A DNA stretch of 64,000 bases from Clostridia bacterium (GTDB taxonomy: Bacteria; Bacillota; Clostridia; Christensenellales; Aristaeellaceae): positions 1-64,000 of the forward strand of contig JAFUGS010000026.1 in the NCBI GenBank assembly GCA_017469265.1. Direction: 5' to 3'. Below, piece by piece: positions 7,449 through 16,667 of the stretch. The notes below the pieces were generated by a model that saw nothing but the letters and a program-made list of their open reading frames with translations, ran no database searches and was not told the DNA's origin. The translations under genes were made by a program, and so were the position numbers. How positions within the stretch are numbered: position 1 is the first letter of the stretch; every line of letters begins with the position of its first letter.

Positions 7449-8804
7449 ATGAGCTATTCGTATGAAAAGATTTCCAGCAACAAAGCGAAGCTGAGCTTTG
7501 TGTTTCCGGCGGAGGCGTTTGACGACGCGGTGCAGAAGGCGTTTTTGAAAATGCGCAAGAGCATTAATGTTCCCGGCTTCCGGCGGGGAAAGGCGCCCCG
7601 GCGGGTGGTGGAATCCATGTTTGGCGAGGGTGTTTTCTACGATGACGCGGTGAATCTGCTTTTCCCCGACGCGTATGAGGCCGCGGTGAAGGAGTATGAC
7701 CTGTATCCTGTGGATCAGCCGGAATTCAACCTGGAAGAGATCGGCGTGGGCAAGGATCTGAAATTCAATGTGGAAGTGTATGTCCGGCCGGATGTGGAAC
7801 TGGGACAGTACAAGGGCCTGGAAGTCGAGGTGCTGAAGCAGAAGGTTACGGATGAAGCCATTGACGCCGAGATTGAACAGGATCGGGAAAAGGCCAGCCG
7901 TACGGTGGATGTGGAGGACCGCCCCGTGCAGGATGGAGATATCGTGAACCTGGATTACGCCGGTACCGTGGACGGGGTTGCCTTTGAGGGCGGTACAGCG
8001 GAGAATCAGACCCTGACCATTGGCAGCGGGCGGTTCATTCCCGGGTTCGAGGAGCAGATGATCGGTATGAACCTCGGGGAGGAGAAGGATCTGAACGTGA
8101 CCTTCCCGACGCCCTACCAGTCAGAAGAACTGGCGGGGAAGGACGCGGTGTTCCACGTGAAGGTGAACGGCATCCAGTTTGTGGAGAAGCCGGAGCTGGA
8201 TGACGACTTCGCGCAGGACATCAGCGATTTTGATACCTTCGCGGCCTATAAGGAAGACATCGTCAGGCGGCTGACTGAGCGGGTGGAAAAAAACAACGAG
8301 AACATGGCGAAGAACGCGCTGGTGGAAAAGGCGGTGGAGAATGCCAAGGTGGACATTCCCCAGGCCATGATTGACAGCCAGAGCGACTATATGATCCGCG
8401 AGATGGAAATGCAAAGCGCGTATCAGGGCTTCCGCCTGGATGATTACCTGAAGTATATGGGCATGACCCGGGAAAGCCTGAAGGCGCAGAACGAGCCGGA
8501 AGCGATCCGCCGGGTGAAGAACGAGCTGGTTCTGAACGCGATTAAAGAAGCTGAAAAGATTGAGCCCGGCGAGGAAGACATTGAGAAGCAGATCGCCGAG
8601 CAGGCGGAACGCTTTGGCCAGGATGTGGAGGATTTCAAGAAGAGCCTGACCGATGAGCAGCGGGAATACCTGAAAGAGGACGCCGCCATCTCCCTGGTGC
8701 TGGACCTGCTGATGAAGGACGCGACCATCAAGGAGAAGCAGCCCGAAGAACCCGTGAAGGAAGAAGAAACCAAGGCGGCAGCCGCCGATGAAACGGAAGC
8801 CTGA
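7449..8804 (+). CDS. tig: Trigger factor chaperone
   Basis: Ribosome-associated folding chaperone of 451 residues. The N-terminal ribosome-binding domain contains the signature GFRRGKAPR near residue 44. The FKBP-type PPIase domain follows (DGDIVNLDYAGTVDG near 160), then the long helical C-terminal substrate-binding domain. The tail is extended with an acidic Lys/Glu/Ala-rich stretch. ATG 7449 follows AGGAGGG at 7432-7438. The 63 in-frame bases upstream overlap the promoter and are not coding. It is the first gene of the classical Firmicute tig-clpP-clpX-lon-engB group. Confidence 0.97.
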   Translation: MSYSYEKISSNKAKLSFVFPAEAFDDAVQKAFLKMRKSINVPGFRRGKAPRRVVESMFGEGVFYDDAVNLLFPDAYEAAVKEYDLYPVDQPEFNLEEIGVGKDLKFNVEVYVRPDVELGQYKGLEVEVLKQKVTDEAIDAEIEQDREKASRTVDVEDRPVQDGDIVNLDYAGTVDGVAFEGGTAENQTLTIGSGRFIPGFEEQMIGMNLGEEKDLNVTFPTPYQSEELAGKDAVFHVKVNGIQFVEKPELDDDFAQDISDFDTFAAYKEDIVRRLTERVEKNNENMAKNALVEKAVENAKVDIPQAMIDSQSDYMIREMEMQSAYQGFRLDDYLKYMGMTRESLKAQNEPEAIRRVKNELVLNAIKEAEKIEPGEEDIEKQIAEQAERFGQDVEDFKKSLTDEQREYLKEDAAISLVLDLLMKDATIKEKQPEEPVKEEETKAAAADETEA

Positions 8805-8835
8805 GGACAAACCCGCGAGGGAACATAAGGATCAG

Positions 8836-8865
8836 GAGAATGGCGCCTGCAAGGGCGCCATTCTC
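8836..8865 (+). other. Perfect 12-bp hairpin between tig and clpP
   Basis: GAGAATGGCGCC and GGCGCCATTCTC flank a TGCAAG loop. No T-run follows; the clpP ribosome site begins 7 bases later. It may be a processing or stability hairpin or a weak attenuator separating tig from clp expression. Confidence 0.7.
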
Positions 8866-8882
8866 AGAATCAGGAGGTAAAA

Positions 8883-9479
8883 ATGGTAACCATCCCCTAT
8901 GTAATCGAACAGACGAACCGGGGCGAACGCTCCTACGACATTTTCTCCCGGCTGCTGAAGGATCGGATTGTTTTCCTGGGCGGGGAGATTGATGACACCG
9001 TGGCCAACCTGGTTGTGGCACAGATGCTTTTTCTGGAGATGGAAGATCCGGACGCGGACATCAATCTGTACATCAACAGCCCGGGAGGTTCTGTGACAGC
9101 CGGCATGGCGATCTATGACACGATGCAGTATATTAAGCCCCAGGTCCGCACGGTATGTGTTGGCATGGCAGCCAGCATGGGCGCGTTTCTGCTGATGGCG
9201 GGGGAGAAGGGCAAGCGCCTGGCGCTGCCCAACGCCGAAGTCATGATTCATCAGCCCCTGGGCGGCGCCCAGGGCCAGGCGACAGATGTGGCCATCCGGG
9301 CGGAATGGCTGATGAAGACCAAGGAAAAGATGACCCGCATGATGGCGGAAATGACTGGGCAGGATCTGGAGAAGGTCAAGGCGGACGTGGAGCGGGATTA
9401 CTTCATGAGCGCGCAGGAAGCCCTGGAATACCACATTATTGACGAGATTTATCAGCCGCGGAAAAAGGAAAATGCGTAA
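8883..9479 (+). CDS. clpP: ATP-dependent Clp protease proteolytic subunit
   Basis: Serine protease of 198 residues that forms the 14-subunit proteolytic chamber paired with ClpX (next gene) and other Clp ATPases. The catalytic Ser is in GMAASMGAF (near residue 99), the His in MIHQPLGG (near 124), and the Asp further on in the [12 protein letters not shown] region. The N-terminal [20 protein letters not shown] is the standard gating/binding region. AGGAGGT at 8872-8878 precedes ATG 8883. Confidence 0.97.
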   Translation: MVTIPYVIEQTNRGERSYDIFSRLLKDRIVFLGGEIDDTVANLVVAQMLFLEMEDPDADINLYINSPGGSVTAGMAIYDTMQYIKPQVRTVCVGMAASMGAFLLMAGEKGKRLALPNAEVMIHQPLGGAQGQATDVAIRAEWLMKTKEKMTRMMAEMTGQDLEKVKADVERDYFMSAQEALEYHIIDEIYQPRKKENA

Positions 9480-9545
9480 CATCCGGGACGCGTTCTGAAA
9501 GAAAGGACGCGCCCTGTCACCTTTGGCGAGGGCAGAAGGAGAAAC

Positions 9546-10886
9546 ATGGCAAATTACGGAAAGAACAATCAGCCTCCCCGCTGCAGTTTCTGCGGCAAGG
9601 AAGCGAACATGGTGGAACGCCTGGTGGCGGGGCCTGGGGTGTATATCTGCAATGAGTGCGTTGCGCTTTGCAACAGCATCCTGGAGGAAGAATTCGACTT
9701 CAACCCGACCGCGGAGGAATCGGTGAAGACGGCGCGGAGCGGCCGAAACGCTCGAAGCGGCGAAGCGACGGTACAGCTGGCGCTGCCCACGGAGATGAAA
9801 AAGACCCTGGATGAATATGTCATCGGGCAGGAACGGGCCAAACGCGCCATGTGCGTGGCGGTGTACAACCACTATAAGCGCATCACCCATAAGTCCAGGA
9901 AGGACGAGGTGGAGCTGCAGAAAAGCAATATCCTGATGGTGGGCCCCACGGGCAGTGGGAAAACCTACCTGGCGCAGACGCTGGCGCGGATTCTGGATGT
10001 GCCTTTCGCGATCGCGGACGCGACCAGCGTCACGGAAGCGGGATATGTGGGCGACGATGTGGAGACCATCCTGCTCCGGCTGATTCAGGCGGCGGACTGG
10101 GATATTGAAAAGGCGCAGAAGGGGATTGTCTATATTGATGAGATCGACAAGATTGCCCGGAAGGGCGAGAACATGTCCATTACACGGGATGTCAGCGGCG
10201 AAGGCGTGCAGCAGGCGCTGCTGAAAATCCTGGAAGGCACGGTGGCCTCTGTGCCGCCCCAGGGCGGACGGAAGCATCCCCATCAGGAGATGGTGCAGAT
10301 CGATACCACCAACATCCTTTTCATCTGCGGCGGCGCCTTTGACGGACTGGTGCCCATCATTGAAAACCGCATCGGCAAGAAAGTGCTGGGGTTTGGCGCG
10401 GAGGTGCAGAGCGCCCGGGATCCTGAACGGATGGACGCGCTGAAGGAAGTGCGCCCGGAGGATCTGACCAGGTATGGGCTGATTCCCGAATTCGTGGGCC
10501 GGCTGCCCGTGGTGGTGACCCTGGACGGGCTGGATGAGGACGCGCTGATCCGCATTCTGCAGGAGCCGAAGAATGCCCTGTGCAAGCAGTACAGCAGGCT
10601 GCTGGAGCTGGACGGCATTCAGCTGACCTTTGAGGAGGAGGCGGTCCGTGAGATTGCACGGCAGGCCATTTCCCGAAAATGCGGGGCCCGGGGTCTTCGG
10701 GCCATTATCGAGGACTGCATGCTGGATACCATGTTCGAGCTGCCGGGGATGATGGATATCAATGGCTGCGTGATCGACAAGGACGCGGTGACCGGCGGAA
10801 AGCCGAAGCTGATCCATGGCCCGCGCCGCAGAGCGCTGAAGCGGGGAGAGAAGAACCGGCCCTTGCCGGAAAGCGAAGTATCCTGA
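9546..10886 (+). CDS. clpX: ATP-dependent Clp protease ATP-binding subunit
   Basis: AAA+ unfoldase of 446 residues that delivers substrates to ClpP. The N-terminal C4 zinc domain (CSFCGKE at ~11 and CNECVALC at ~36) is followed by Walker A GPTGSGKT, Walker B VYIDEIDK, a pore-loop region and the sensor-2 arginine region near [10 protein letters not shown] basic linker, RSGRNARSG, joins zinc and AAA+ domains. The C-terminus carries an additional basic tail compared with the AAA+ core. The start follows GAGGGCAGAAGGAG just upstream. Confidence 0.97.
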   Translation: MANYGKNNQPPRCSFCGKEANMVERLVAGPGVYICNECVALCNSILEEEFDFNPTAEESVKTARSGRNARSGEATVQLALPTEMKKTLDEYVIGQERAKRAMCVAVYNHYKRITHKSRKDEVELQKSNILMVGPTGSGKTYLAQTLARILDVPFAIADATSVTEAGYVGDDVETILLRLIQAADWDIEKAQKGIVYIDEIDKIARKGENMSITRDVSGEGVQQALLKILEGTVASVPPQGGRKHPHQEMVQIDTTNILFICGGAFDGLVPIIENRIGKKVLGFGAEVQSARDPERMDALKEVRPEDLTRYGLIPEFVGRLPVVVTLDGLDEDALIRILQEPKNALCKQYSRLLELDGIQLTFEEEAVREIARQAISRKCGARGLRAIIEDCMLDTMFELPGMMDINGCVIDKDAVTGGKPKLIHGPRRRALKRGEKNRPLPESEVS

Positions 10887-10902
10887 AACACGGGAGGAAA
10901 AA

Positions 10903-13227
10903 ATGGCGAATCCAAAGATGATGGAGCTGCCGGTGCTGCCTCTGAAGGGCATGCTGGTTTTTCCCGGCATGGTGCTCCATTTTGATATTGCCCGGCCCCG
11001 CAGCATTGCGGCGCTGGAGCAGAGTATGATGGTGAAGCAGAAGCTTTTCCTTATGACCCAGAAGGATGAGGAAGCGGAAGAACCAAAGCCGGAGGAGTTG
11101 TTTCCGGTTGGAACCATCGCAACGGTCCGACAGGTGATGAATCTGCCGGGGGAAAACATCCGCGTCCTGGTGGAAGGTGAAAGCCGGGGAGAGGTGGAGG
11201 AATTCCTGCCGGAGAAGGATTGCCTGAAGGCGGCGGTGCGGGTGTGCAGAGACCGGGTGGTGCGCAGCAATGAAGGCAAGGCCATGGTCCGCACGGCGCA
11301 GGATCTGTTTGAGGAATATGCCAAGTCCAGCCAGCGCTTCAGCCAGGAAATGGTAGCGGGACTGCGGAGCCTGGAAAAGCCCGGAGAAATCGCGGATCTG
11401 CTGGCGGCGCATATCCTGCAGAAGTGGCAGGAGAAGCAGGAGATTCTGTCGGAGCTGGATCCCCTGAAGCGGCTGGAGAAGGTGTGCGCCGTACTGGTAA
11501 GGGAAACGGATCTGGCGGATACGGAAAAGGAGATTCAGAGCCGTATCCGCAAATCTGTGGAACGGAACCAGAAGGACTACTACCTGCGTGAACAGATGCG
11601 CGCGATTCAGACGGAACTGGGCGAGGATGAAACAGAGGACGACCGGGGTTATCGGAAACGCATGGAGGAAACACCGCTGAATGAAGAGGCGCGGGCCAAG
11701 TGCGAAAAGGAGATTGACCGGTTGAGCCGGATTGCCCCAGGGAGCCCTGAATACATTGTTTCCGAAACATACATTGATTGGATCCTGGATCTGCCCTGGG
11801 GAAAGGAAACAGAGGATAATCTGGATCTGCAGCGGGCCAGAGAGGTGCTGGACCGGGAACACTATGGACTGGATAAGGTGAAGGAACGGATCATCGAGTA
11901 CCTGGCGGTGCTGCGGATGAAGAAGAACATGAAAGGTCCGATCCTTTGCTTTGTCGGCCCGCCCGGGGTGGGCAAGACCAGCATCGTGAAGGCCATTGCG
12001 GAGGCAGTGGACCGGAAGTTTGTGCGGATGAGCCTGGGCGGCGTCAGAGATGAGGCGGAGATTCGAGGCCACAGGAAGACATATATCGGCTCCATGCCGG
12101 GACGGATCATTACGGGCATGAAGCAGGCGGGCAGCATGAACCCCGTGTTTCTTTTCGATGAAATCGATAAAATGGCCAGCGATTTTCGGGGGGATCCCGC
12201 CAGCGCCATGCTGGAAGTGCTGGACGCGGAGCAGAATTACGCTTTCCGGGATCACTACATGGAAATCCCCTTTGATCTGAGCAAGGTCATGTTTATTACC
12301 ACCGCCAACAGCCGGGAAAGCATTCCGGAGCCGCTGCTGGACCGGATGGAACTGATCGAGGTCCCGAGCTACACCGAAGAAGAAAAACTGCAGATTCTCA
12401 AGCGGCACCTGATGCCCAAGCAACTGGAAGCCCATGGGATGACCGGGGATCGGGTGGAGATGAGCGAGGAAGCGCTGAAAAGTCTGATTGAGGGATATAC
12501 CCGGGAAGCGGGCGTACGGACCCTGGAGCGGATGGCGGCGAAGGTGTGCCGGAAAGCGGCGGTGTACCTGCTTGAAAACAAAGCGGACCGCGTTCGGGTA
12601 GACACAGACCGGCTGCATGCTTTTCTCGGCGCGGTGCGGTACACCCGGGAACCGCTGGAGAAAGAAGCGCGGGTAGGCGTGGTGAACGGCCTGGCCTGGA
12701 CCAGCGTGGGAGGCGAAATCCTGGAAGTGGAGTGCATCCCTATGCCGGGAAAAGGCAATCTGAAACTGACCGGTCAGCTGGGTGACGTCATGAAGGAGAG
12801 CGCGGAGGCTGCCTTCAGCTGGGTGCGCGCCCACAGCGCGGAGCTGGGACTGGCGGAAGACTTCTATACGAAAATGGACATCCACGTGCATTTGCCGGAA
12901 GGGGCGGTGCCAAAGGATGGACCCAGCGCGGGTGTCACTCTGACTTCAGCGCTGGTCAGCGCTCTGACGGGGCGAAAAGTCCGGCAGGACGTAGCCATGA
13001 CCGGAGAAATGACCCTGAGAGGAAGAGTGCTGCCTATAGGCGGACTCAAGGAGAAGACGCTGGCGGCCTATCGCGCGGGAATCCAGATCCTGGTGATTCC
13101 GAAGGAAAACCACAAGGATCTGGAGGAAATTCCGGCCTACGTGCTGGACAGATTCCAGGTGATCGAAGCGGAAGAGATTCAGCAGGTACTGGATACGGCG
13201 CTGGTGAGGACTGCGGATGGAGATTAA
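10903..13227 (+). CDS. lon: ATP-dependent protease Lon
   Basis: LonA-type cytoplasmic protease of 774 residues. It has an N-terminal substrate-recognition domain (~1-200), a coiled-coil region, AAA+ with Walker [10 protein letters not shown] and Walker [11 protein letters not shown], and a C-terminal peptidase domain with the Ser-Lys dyad Ser in [10 protein letters not shown] and the Lys further on. GGGAGG precedes ATG 10903, 16 bases after clpX. Its stop lies inside the next gene (11-base overlap with engB), indicating translational coupling. Confidence 0.97.
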   Translation: MANPKMMELPVLPLKGMLVFPGMVLHFDIARPRSIAALEQSMMVKQKLFLMTQKDEEAEEPKPEELFPVGTIATVRQVMNLPGENIRVLVEGESRGEVEEFLPEKDCLKAAVRVCRDRVVRSNEGKAMVRTAQDLFEEYAKSSQRFSQEMVAGLRSLEKPGEIADLLAAHILQKWQEKQEILSELDPLKRLEKVCAVLVRETDLADTEKEIQSRIRKSVERNQKDYYLREQMRAIQTELGEDETEDDRGYRKRMEETPLNEEARAKCEKEIDRLSRIAPGSPEYIVSETYIDWILDLPWGKETEDNLDLQRAREVLDREHYGLDKVKERIIEYLAVLRMKKNMKGPILCFVGPPGVGKTSIVKAIAEAVDRKFVRMSLGGVRDEAEIRGHRKTYIGSMPGRIITGMKQAGSMNPVFLFDEIDKMASDFRGDPASAMLEVLDAEQNYAFRDHYMEIPFDLSKVMFITTANSRESIPEPLLDRMELIEVPSYTEEEKLQILKRHLMPKQLEAHGMTGDRVEMSEEALKSLIEGYTREAGVRTLERMAAKVCRKAAVYLLENKADRVRVDTDRLHAFLGAVRYTREPLEKEARVGVVNGLAWTSVGGEILEVECIPMPGKGNLKLTGQLGDVMKESAEAAFSWVRAHSAELGLAEDFYTKMDIHVHLPEGAVPKDGPSAGVTLTSALVSALTGRKVRQDVAMTGEMTLRGRVLPIGGLKEKTLAAYRAGIQILVIPKENHKDLEEIPAYVLDRFQVIEAEEIQQVLDTALVRTADGD

Positions 13228-13804
13228 GAAGGCGGAATTCATTACATCCCTTGCGGATTACGGCCCCTTTGACGGAAGGGGCCTGCCCCAGATCGCGGTA
13301 GCCGGAAAAAGCAACGTGGGAAAGAGCACGCTGATTAACAAGCTGTGCCGTCGGAATAAGCTGGCGAGAACATCCTCCACACCCGGCAAGACCAGGCTGA
13401 TCAACATTTTTCTGCTGAACGACAGCTTCCATCTGGTGGACCTGCCGGGCTACGGCTTCGCGAAGGTGGACAAGAAGGAGAAGCAGCGTTGGGGCAGAAT
13501 GATGCAGGATTACTTTACAGGGGCCCAGGAACTGCGGCATGTGCTCTGCCTGGTGGATATCCGCCATGAGCCCACAGAGGACGATATCACCATGAACCAT
13601 TTCCTGCGGGAAACGGGGATTCCATTCAGCGTCATTGCCACAAAAGCTGATAAGATCAGCCGGGGAGCCAGGAGCAAGTATCTGGCGCCCATCTGCCGCG
13701 CGCTGCTGGTGCAGCCCTGGGAGATTATCTGCTTCAGCGGGGAAGACGGTACCGGCCGTGAAGAGCTGCTGACGCGCCTGGAAGAAATTCTGACAGATGC
13801 GTAA
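13217..13804 (+). CDS. engB: Ribosome biogenesis GTPase YsxC/EngB
   Basis: TrmE-Era-type GTPase of 195 residues required for large-subunit assembly. G1 is AGKSNVGKST, G2/G3 are STPGKTRLIN and DLPGYGFAK, and G4 is TKADK. Length and motifs are typical. It starts inside the lon coding region, as in Bacillus where lon and ysxC are adjacent. Confidence 0.97.
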   Translation: MEIKKAEFITSLADYGPFDGRGLPQIAVAGKSNVGKSTLINKLCRRNKLARTSSTPGKTRLINIFLLNDSFHLVDLPGYGFAKVDKKEKQRWGRMMQDYFTGAQELRHVLCLVDIRHEPTEDDITMNHFLRETGIPFSVIATKADKISRGARSKYLAPICRALLVQPWEIICFSGEDGTGREELLTRLEEILTDA

Positions 13805-13822
13805 GGAAATGGAATTTTCCAG

Positions 13823-13851
13823 TTGCACAATGAGGATTTCAGTAGTATAAT
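13823..13851 (+). promoter_or_regulatory. Strong sigma-A-type promoter upstream of zinc-ribbon gene
   Basis: TTGCAC at 13823-13828, a 17-base spacer, and a perfect TATAAT at 13846-13851. It leaves an untranslated leader of about 190 bases before GTG 14051, in which I see only weak hairpins and no known riboswitch. Confidence 0.75.
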
Positions 13852-14050
13852 CACCACGCCAAAGAGGACGGCAGTCCCAAAAAGGCGTATAGAAAGGGAG
13901 AAGAGAACTGATAAGTGAAAGAGAATCCCAAATAAATGGGTCTTTTATGCTGTAGTTCTGTTTTTTTCCCCTGATAGAATATCGGTTTTGGCATGAAAGT
14001 GGGAAAACAGACCAAAAACACGCCAAGACCGGTTTAAAGGAGGAATCCTC

Positions 14051-14458
14051 GTGAACCTGATGAAATGTCCCCGCTGCGATCTGAATTACATTACGCCGGA
14101 TCAGAAATACTGCAAAGTATGCCTGCGAGAAATGAAGGGCGAAGGCGGCGCTGATGAAGTAGAACTCTGCAGCGTTTGCAATGAAGCGCCCGCGCTTCCG
14201 GGGAAGGATGTATGCCTGTTCTGCCTGCGGGAGATGAATAAGAGCAATAATGACGAAAATGAGTCCAGTGAGGACAGCGTGGACGCCAGCAACATCGGCG
14301 ATATGGATGATGTGAGCGCCATGGACGAGATCATCCCGGACGATGAAGCCGATATGGCCGGACAGGGATATGGAGAAATGGAAGAGGAGCTGAGCCTGGA
14401 AGAGGTCCGGGAAGACGAGGAAAGGGAAGCGGATGACGAGGAGGAAGAGGAGATCTGA
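14051..14458 (+). CDS. Unknown protein: paired CxxC zinc motifs with acidic tail
   Basis: Protein of 135 residues with no function I can name. The N-terminal ~60 residues have four CxxC motifs (CPRC, CKVC, CSVC, CLFC), consistent with two zinc ribbons/knuckles. The rest is highly acidic, ending in an Asp/Glu run, with no hydrophobic segment, so it is probably cytoplasmic. The start is GTG with a strong ribosome site (AAAGGAGG at 14036-14043), partly inside the short inverted repeat GAGGA-A-TCCTC. The stop is 3 bases before the next gene, so the two are probably co-expressed. A role as a nucleic-acid or ribosome-binding accessory is only a guess. Confidence 0.75.
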   Translation: MNLMKCPRCDLNYITPDQKYCKVCLREMKGEGGADEVELCSVCNEAPALPGKDVCLFCLREMNKSNNDENESSEDSVDASNIGDMDDVSAMDEIIPDDEADMAGQGYGEMEEELSLEEVREDEEREADDEEEEEI

Positions 14459-14461
14459 CGG

Positions 14462-15163
14462 ATGAACCTGTTTGCCATTGGGGATCTGCACCTGCCCGGC
14501 GGTCAGGACAAGCCCATGGAAGTATTTGGGCCGCAATGGGACAGACATTTTTCGCGGATTTCCGAAAACTGGCGGGAACAGGTACGGCCTGAGGATCTGG
14601 TGCTGATTCCCGGGGACATCAGCTGGGCCATGACCATGGCGGACGCGATGCCGGATCTGGAAGCGATCGGCGCCCTTCCGGGACGGAAAGTAATGATCCG
14701 GGGAAATCATGACTACTGGTGGAGTGGTATTGGAAAGGTCAGGGCCGCACTGCCGGCGGATATGTTCGCGCTGCAGCAGGACGCGATGGAATGGGAGGAT
14801 TTCGTGGTCTGCGGAACCCGGGGATGGATGATTCCCACGGAGGAAGCACCGCTGGATCCTCGGGAGGAGAAAATCTACCGTCGGGAACTGGTGCGGCTGG
14901 ATCTGGCACTGGACGCGGCAAAACGCCTGGCAAAGGGACGGCCCATTGTAGTGATGCTGCATTACCCGCCGCTGTACCTGGGACAGCGGTCCAGCGGCTT
15001 TACGGAGCGGATGGAGCGGGCGGGAGTTCGAATCTGCGTATATGGGCACCTGCATGGCGGAGGCATTGCCGCCGGCTTCAATGGGGAACAGGGCGGTATA
15101 CGCTACTGGCTGACTTCCTGTGACAGCCAGGACTTTAAGCTCAGAAAAATTAACTTTTTATAA
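14462..15163 (+). CDS. Calcineurin-like metallophosphoesterase
   Basis: Protein of 233 residues with the full binuclear metallophosphoesterase motif set: GDLHL near residue 7, GDISW near 52, GNHDYW near 82, and the C-terminal YGHLHGG motif near 195. It has no signal peptide. I recall the family as predicted cytoplasmic phosphohydrolases of unknown substrate in Firmicutes (COG1768-like). It directly follows the zinc-ribbon gene and ends the unit before a terminator. Confidence 0.88.
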   Translation: MNLFAIGDLHLPGGQDKPMEVFGPQWDRHFSRISENWREQVRPEDLVLIPGDISWAMTMADAMPDLEAIGALPGRKVMIRGNHDYWWSGIGKVRAALPADMFALQQDAMEWEDFVVCGTRGWMIPTEEAPLDPREEKIYRRELVRLDLALDAAKRLAKGRPIVVMLHYPPLYLGQRSSGFTERMERAGVRICVYGHLHGGGIAAGFNGEQGGIRYWLTSCDSQDFKLRKINFL

Positions 15164-15188
15164 CAAATCGGGAAAAGCAGGATCATAA

Positions 15189-15222
15189 ACCGGAGCCTTA
15201 GCAAAGGCTCCGGTATTTTTTT
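15189..15222 (+). terminator. Intrinsic terminator after metallophosphoesterase
   Basis: An 11-bp stem (ACCGGAGCCTT / AAGGCTCCGGT) with an AGCA loop, followed by ATTTTTTT. Confidence 0.95.
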
Positions 15223-15353
15223 ACACAAAATGTGGACACAGGTGAAAATGACTGGCACAAGCCCAAAATCAAAGATTACAAAATTGTTAAAAAACAGTTA
15301 AGAAACATAGAACGAATTCGCGCTTTTCAGCCCCAAAATGAAAGACAGAGGGG

Positions 15354-15382
15354 TTGAAACCGGATAAGAGATGTGCTAAATT
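15354..15382 (+). promoter_or_regulatory. Likely promoter of the mraZ-led dcw cluster
   Basis: TTGAAA at 15354-15359, a 17-base spacer, and TAAATT at 15377-15382. The predicted transcription start falls in or next to the first G-rich repeat of the putative MraZ operator. Confidence 0.5.
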
Positions 15383-15441
15383 TGTGGGGCAAAAGGGTAA
15401 TTCATCCCAAAAATGTGTAAAAAAGTGGGGGAAAGGGGGGT
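15381..15441 (+). promoter_or_regulatory. Candidate MraZ-binding repeats upstream of mraZ
   Basis: G-rich decamer-spaced repeats. TTTGTGGGGC at 15381-15390 is followed by AAAAGGGTAA. AAAGTGGGGG at 15422-15431 is followed at once by AAAGGGGGGT (15432-15441). Known MraZ operators are short direct repeats at about 10-base spacing (TGGGN-N5-TGGGN in E. coli, AAAGTGK-N3 in Mollicutes) upstream of mraZ itself. The second pair also overlaps the ribosome site of mraZ, so it may be partly Shine-Dalgarno sequence. Confidence 0.5.
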
Positions 15442-15447
15442 GCTGCC

Positions 15448-15960
15448 ATGGATACACATCCGGATGATGTGAAGCCGACAGAGCCCCCCAGGCCGTCCCG
15501 TTCCACAAGGTTCATTGGCAGTTTTAACCACAGCCTGGACAGCAAGGGGCGTCTGGTTATCCCCCAGACTTTCCGGGAAAAGCTGGGAGATACCTTCTGC
15601 ATCGCGCCAAGCTATGACTTTCAGAGCATTGCTGTCTATCCTACCGAGATGTGGGAGAAACGGAACGAACAATATGAAAAGCTGGGCAGCCTGAATCCTG
15701 CGCTGAACCGGTATCTGGAGCAGTTTTATGCGTTGAGCTTTGATGAACAGTCCTGTGACGGGCAGGGGCGGATTCTCCTGCCGGTCAATATCCGGAGTAA
15801 GATTCTGAGAGATGACCGGGATGTGGAAATCACCGGGGCCAACGATCATGTGCGCATTGTGTCCGCATCGATGAGCAGGGACAGCTGGGATGGCTTCCGG
15901 CAGGAGCTGCCAAACCTGCTGGAGCTGATCGCGGCGCTGGATCAGGGAGAACAGCGGTAA
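15448..15960 (+). CDS. mraZ: Transcriptional regulator MraZ
   Basis: DNA-binding regulator of 170 residues with two SpoVT-AbrB-like domains. Both signature segments are visible: GSFNHSLDSKGRLVIP (~residues 29-44) and SCDGQGRILLP (~100-110). The protein has about 20 extra N-terminal residues, rich in Asp and Pro, compared with the usual ~143-residue family members. MraZ usually represses its own operon, and candidate repeats are present upstream. GGGGGG at 15435-15440 precedes ATG 15448. Its usual partner rsmH (mraW) does not follow. Confidence 0.95.
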   Translation: MDTHPDDVKPTEPPRPSRSTRFIGSFNHSLDSKGRLVIPQTFREKLGDTFCIAPSYDFQSIAVYPTEMWEKRNEQYEKLGSLNPALNRYLEQFYALSFDEQSCDGQGRILLPVNIRSKILRDDRDVEITGANDHVRIVSASMSRDSWDGFRQELPNLLELIAALDQGEQR

Positions 15961-15997
15961 GGAACCAGGAAAGAAAATGGAAAGGAGGGGTCAGGAG

Positions 15998-16606
15998 ATG
16001 ACTGCAGCCGCAAACGGAAGAATCCGCAGAAGCGTACGCTTCGCGCAGATGGACGGGCTGGATGGCGTCCGCCAGCATCAGGGCGCGGTCCGGCGGCAGC
16101 GGATTACGGTGGCAGATCATCTGGCGTCTCCTTCCTTTCAGCATACACAGGACTGGACAGGCGGCATGGGAGTCGGTCCCAGCGGGCGTTTCCAGGTGGT
16201 TGAGGACGGAAAAACAAAAAACAGAGCCGTTTCACGAAAGGGAATTCGGCAGGATTGGGCCAGAATACTTCTGCTGGTTATGCTGACGATCCTGATCGGG
16301 ACGATGCTGGCGGAACTGGCCGCCATAGGAGCCAGCCGGATACAGATCCAGAAGCTTAATTCGCGGATTGCCGCGGTAGAAAGCAGAAATCAGGCCCTGG
16401 AGGAAGTCCTGGCGCAGCAAAGCGGGGATATCAGTGTATGCACGGAGGCTGTGAAACTGAATCTGGTCAGCTCCGGCGGCGTACGGCCCATTTCCCTGAC
16501 CGCGCCAACGGGGGCGCGTATGACCCTGGTGGAGACAAATCTGACGCCGGAGAGCTCAGAAACCCATACCATCACTGCTGCCGCGACGGGAGGGCAGGGA
16601 GACTGA
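15998..16606 (+). CDS. Single-pass membrane protein at the ftsL position
   Basis: Protein of 202 residues with no confident family match. It has a hydrophilic basic N-terminal region (~90 residues), one transmembrane segment near residues 87-110 (ILLLVMLTILIGTMLAELAA), a short coiled coil (NSRIAAVESRNQALEEVLAQ), then an extracellular tail rich in Ser/Thr. The topology (N-in, one helix, coiled coil outside) and the position right after mraZ and before murE match FtsL/DivIC-type division proteins, which diverge rapidly in sequence. The cytoplasmic part is longer than usual for FtsL. ATG 15998 is preferred to 15977 because AGGAGGGG at 15983-15990 lies between them. Confidence 0.6.
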   Translation: MTAAANGRIRRSVRFAQMDGLDGVRQHQGAVRRQRITVADHLASPSFQHTQDWTGGMGVGPSGRFQVVEDGKTKNRAVSRKGIRQDWARILLLVMLTILIGTMLAELAAIGASRIQIQKLNSRIAAVESRNQALEEVLAQQSGDISVCTEAVKLNLVSSGGVRPISLTAPTGARMTLVETNLTPESSETHTITAAATGGQGD

Positions 16607-16667
16607 AATGTTCGGTCTCCCTGTTCGTGTTTGCGTCGGGCGGAAAAAAGACAAAGAGGTAAGGACC

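Noticed and set aside
15020..15040. GGAGTTCGAATC resembling a tRNA T-arm
   Set aside because: It lies inside the metallophosphoesterase coding region and no acceptor or anticodon stem can be formed around it.
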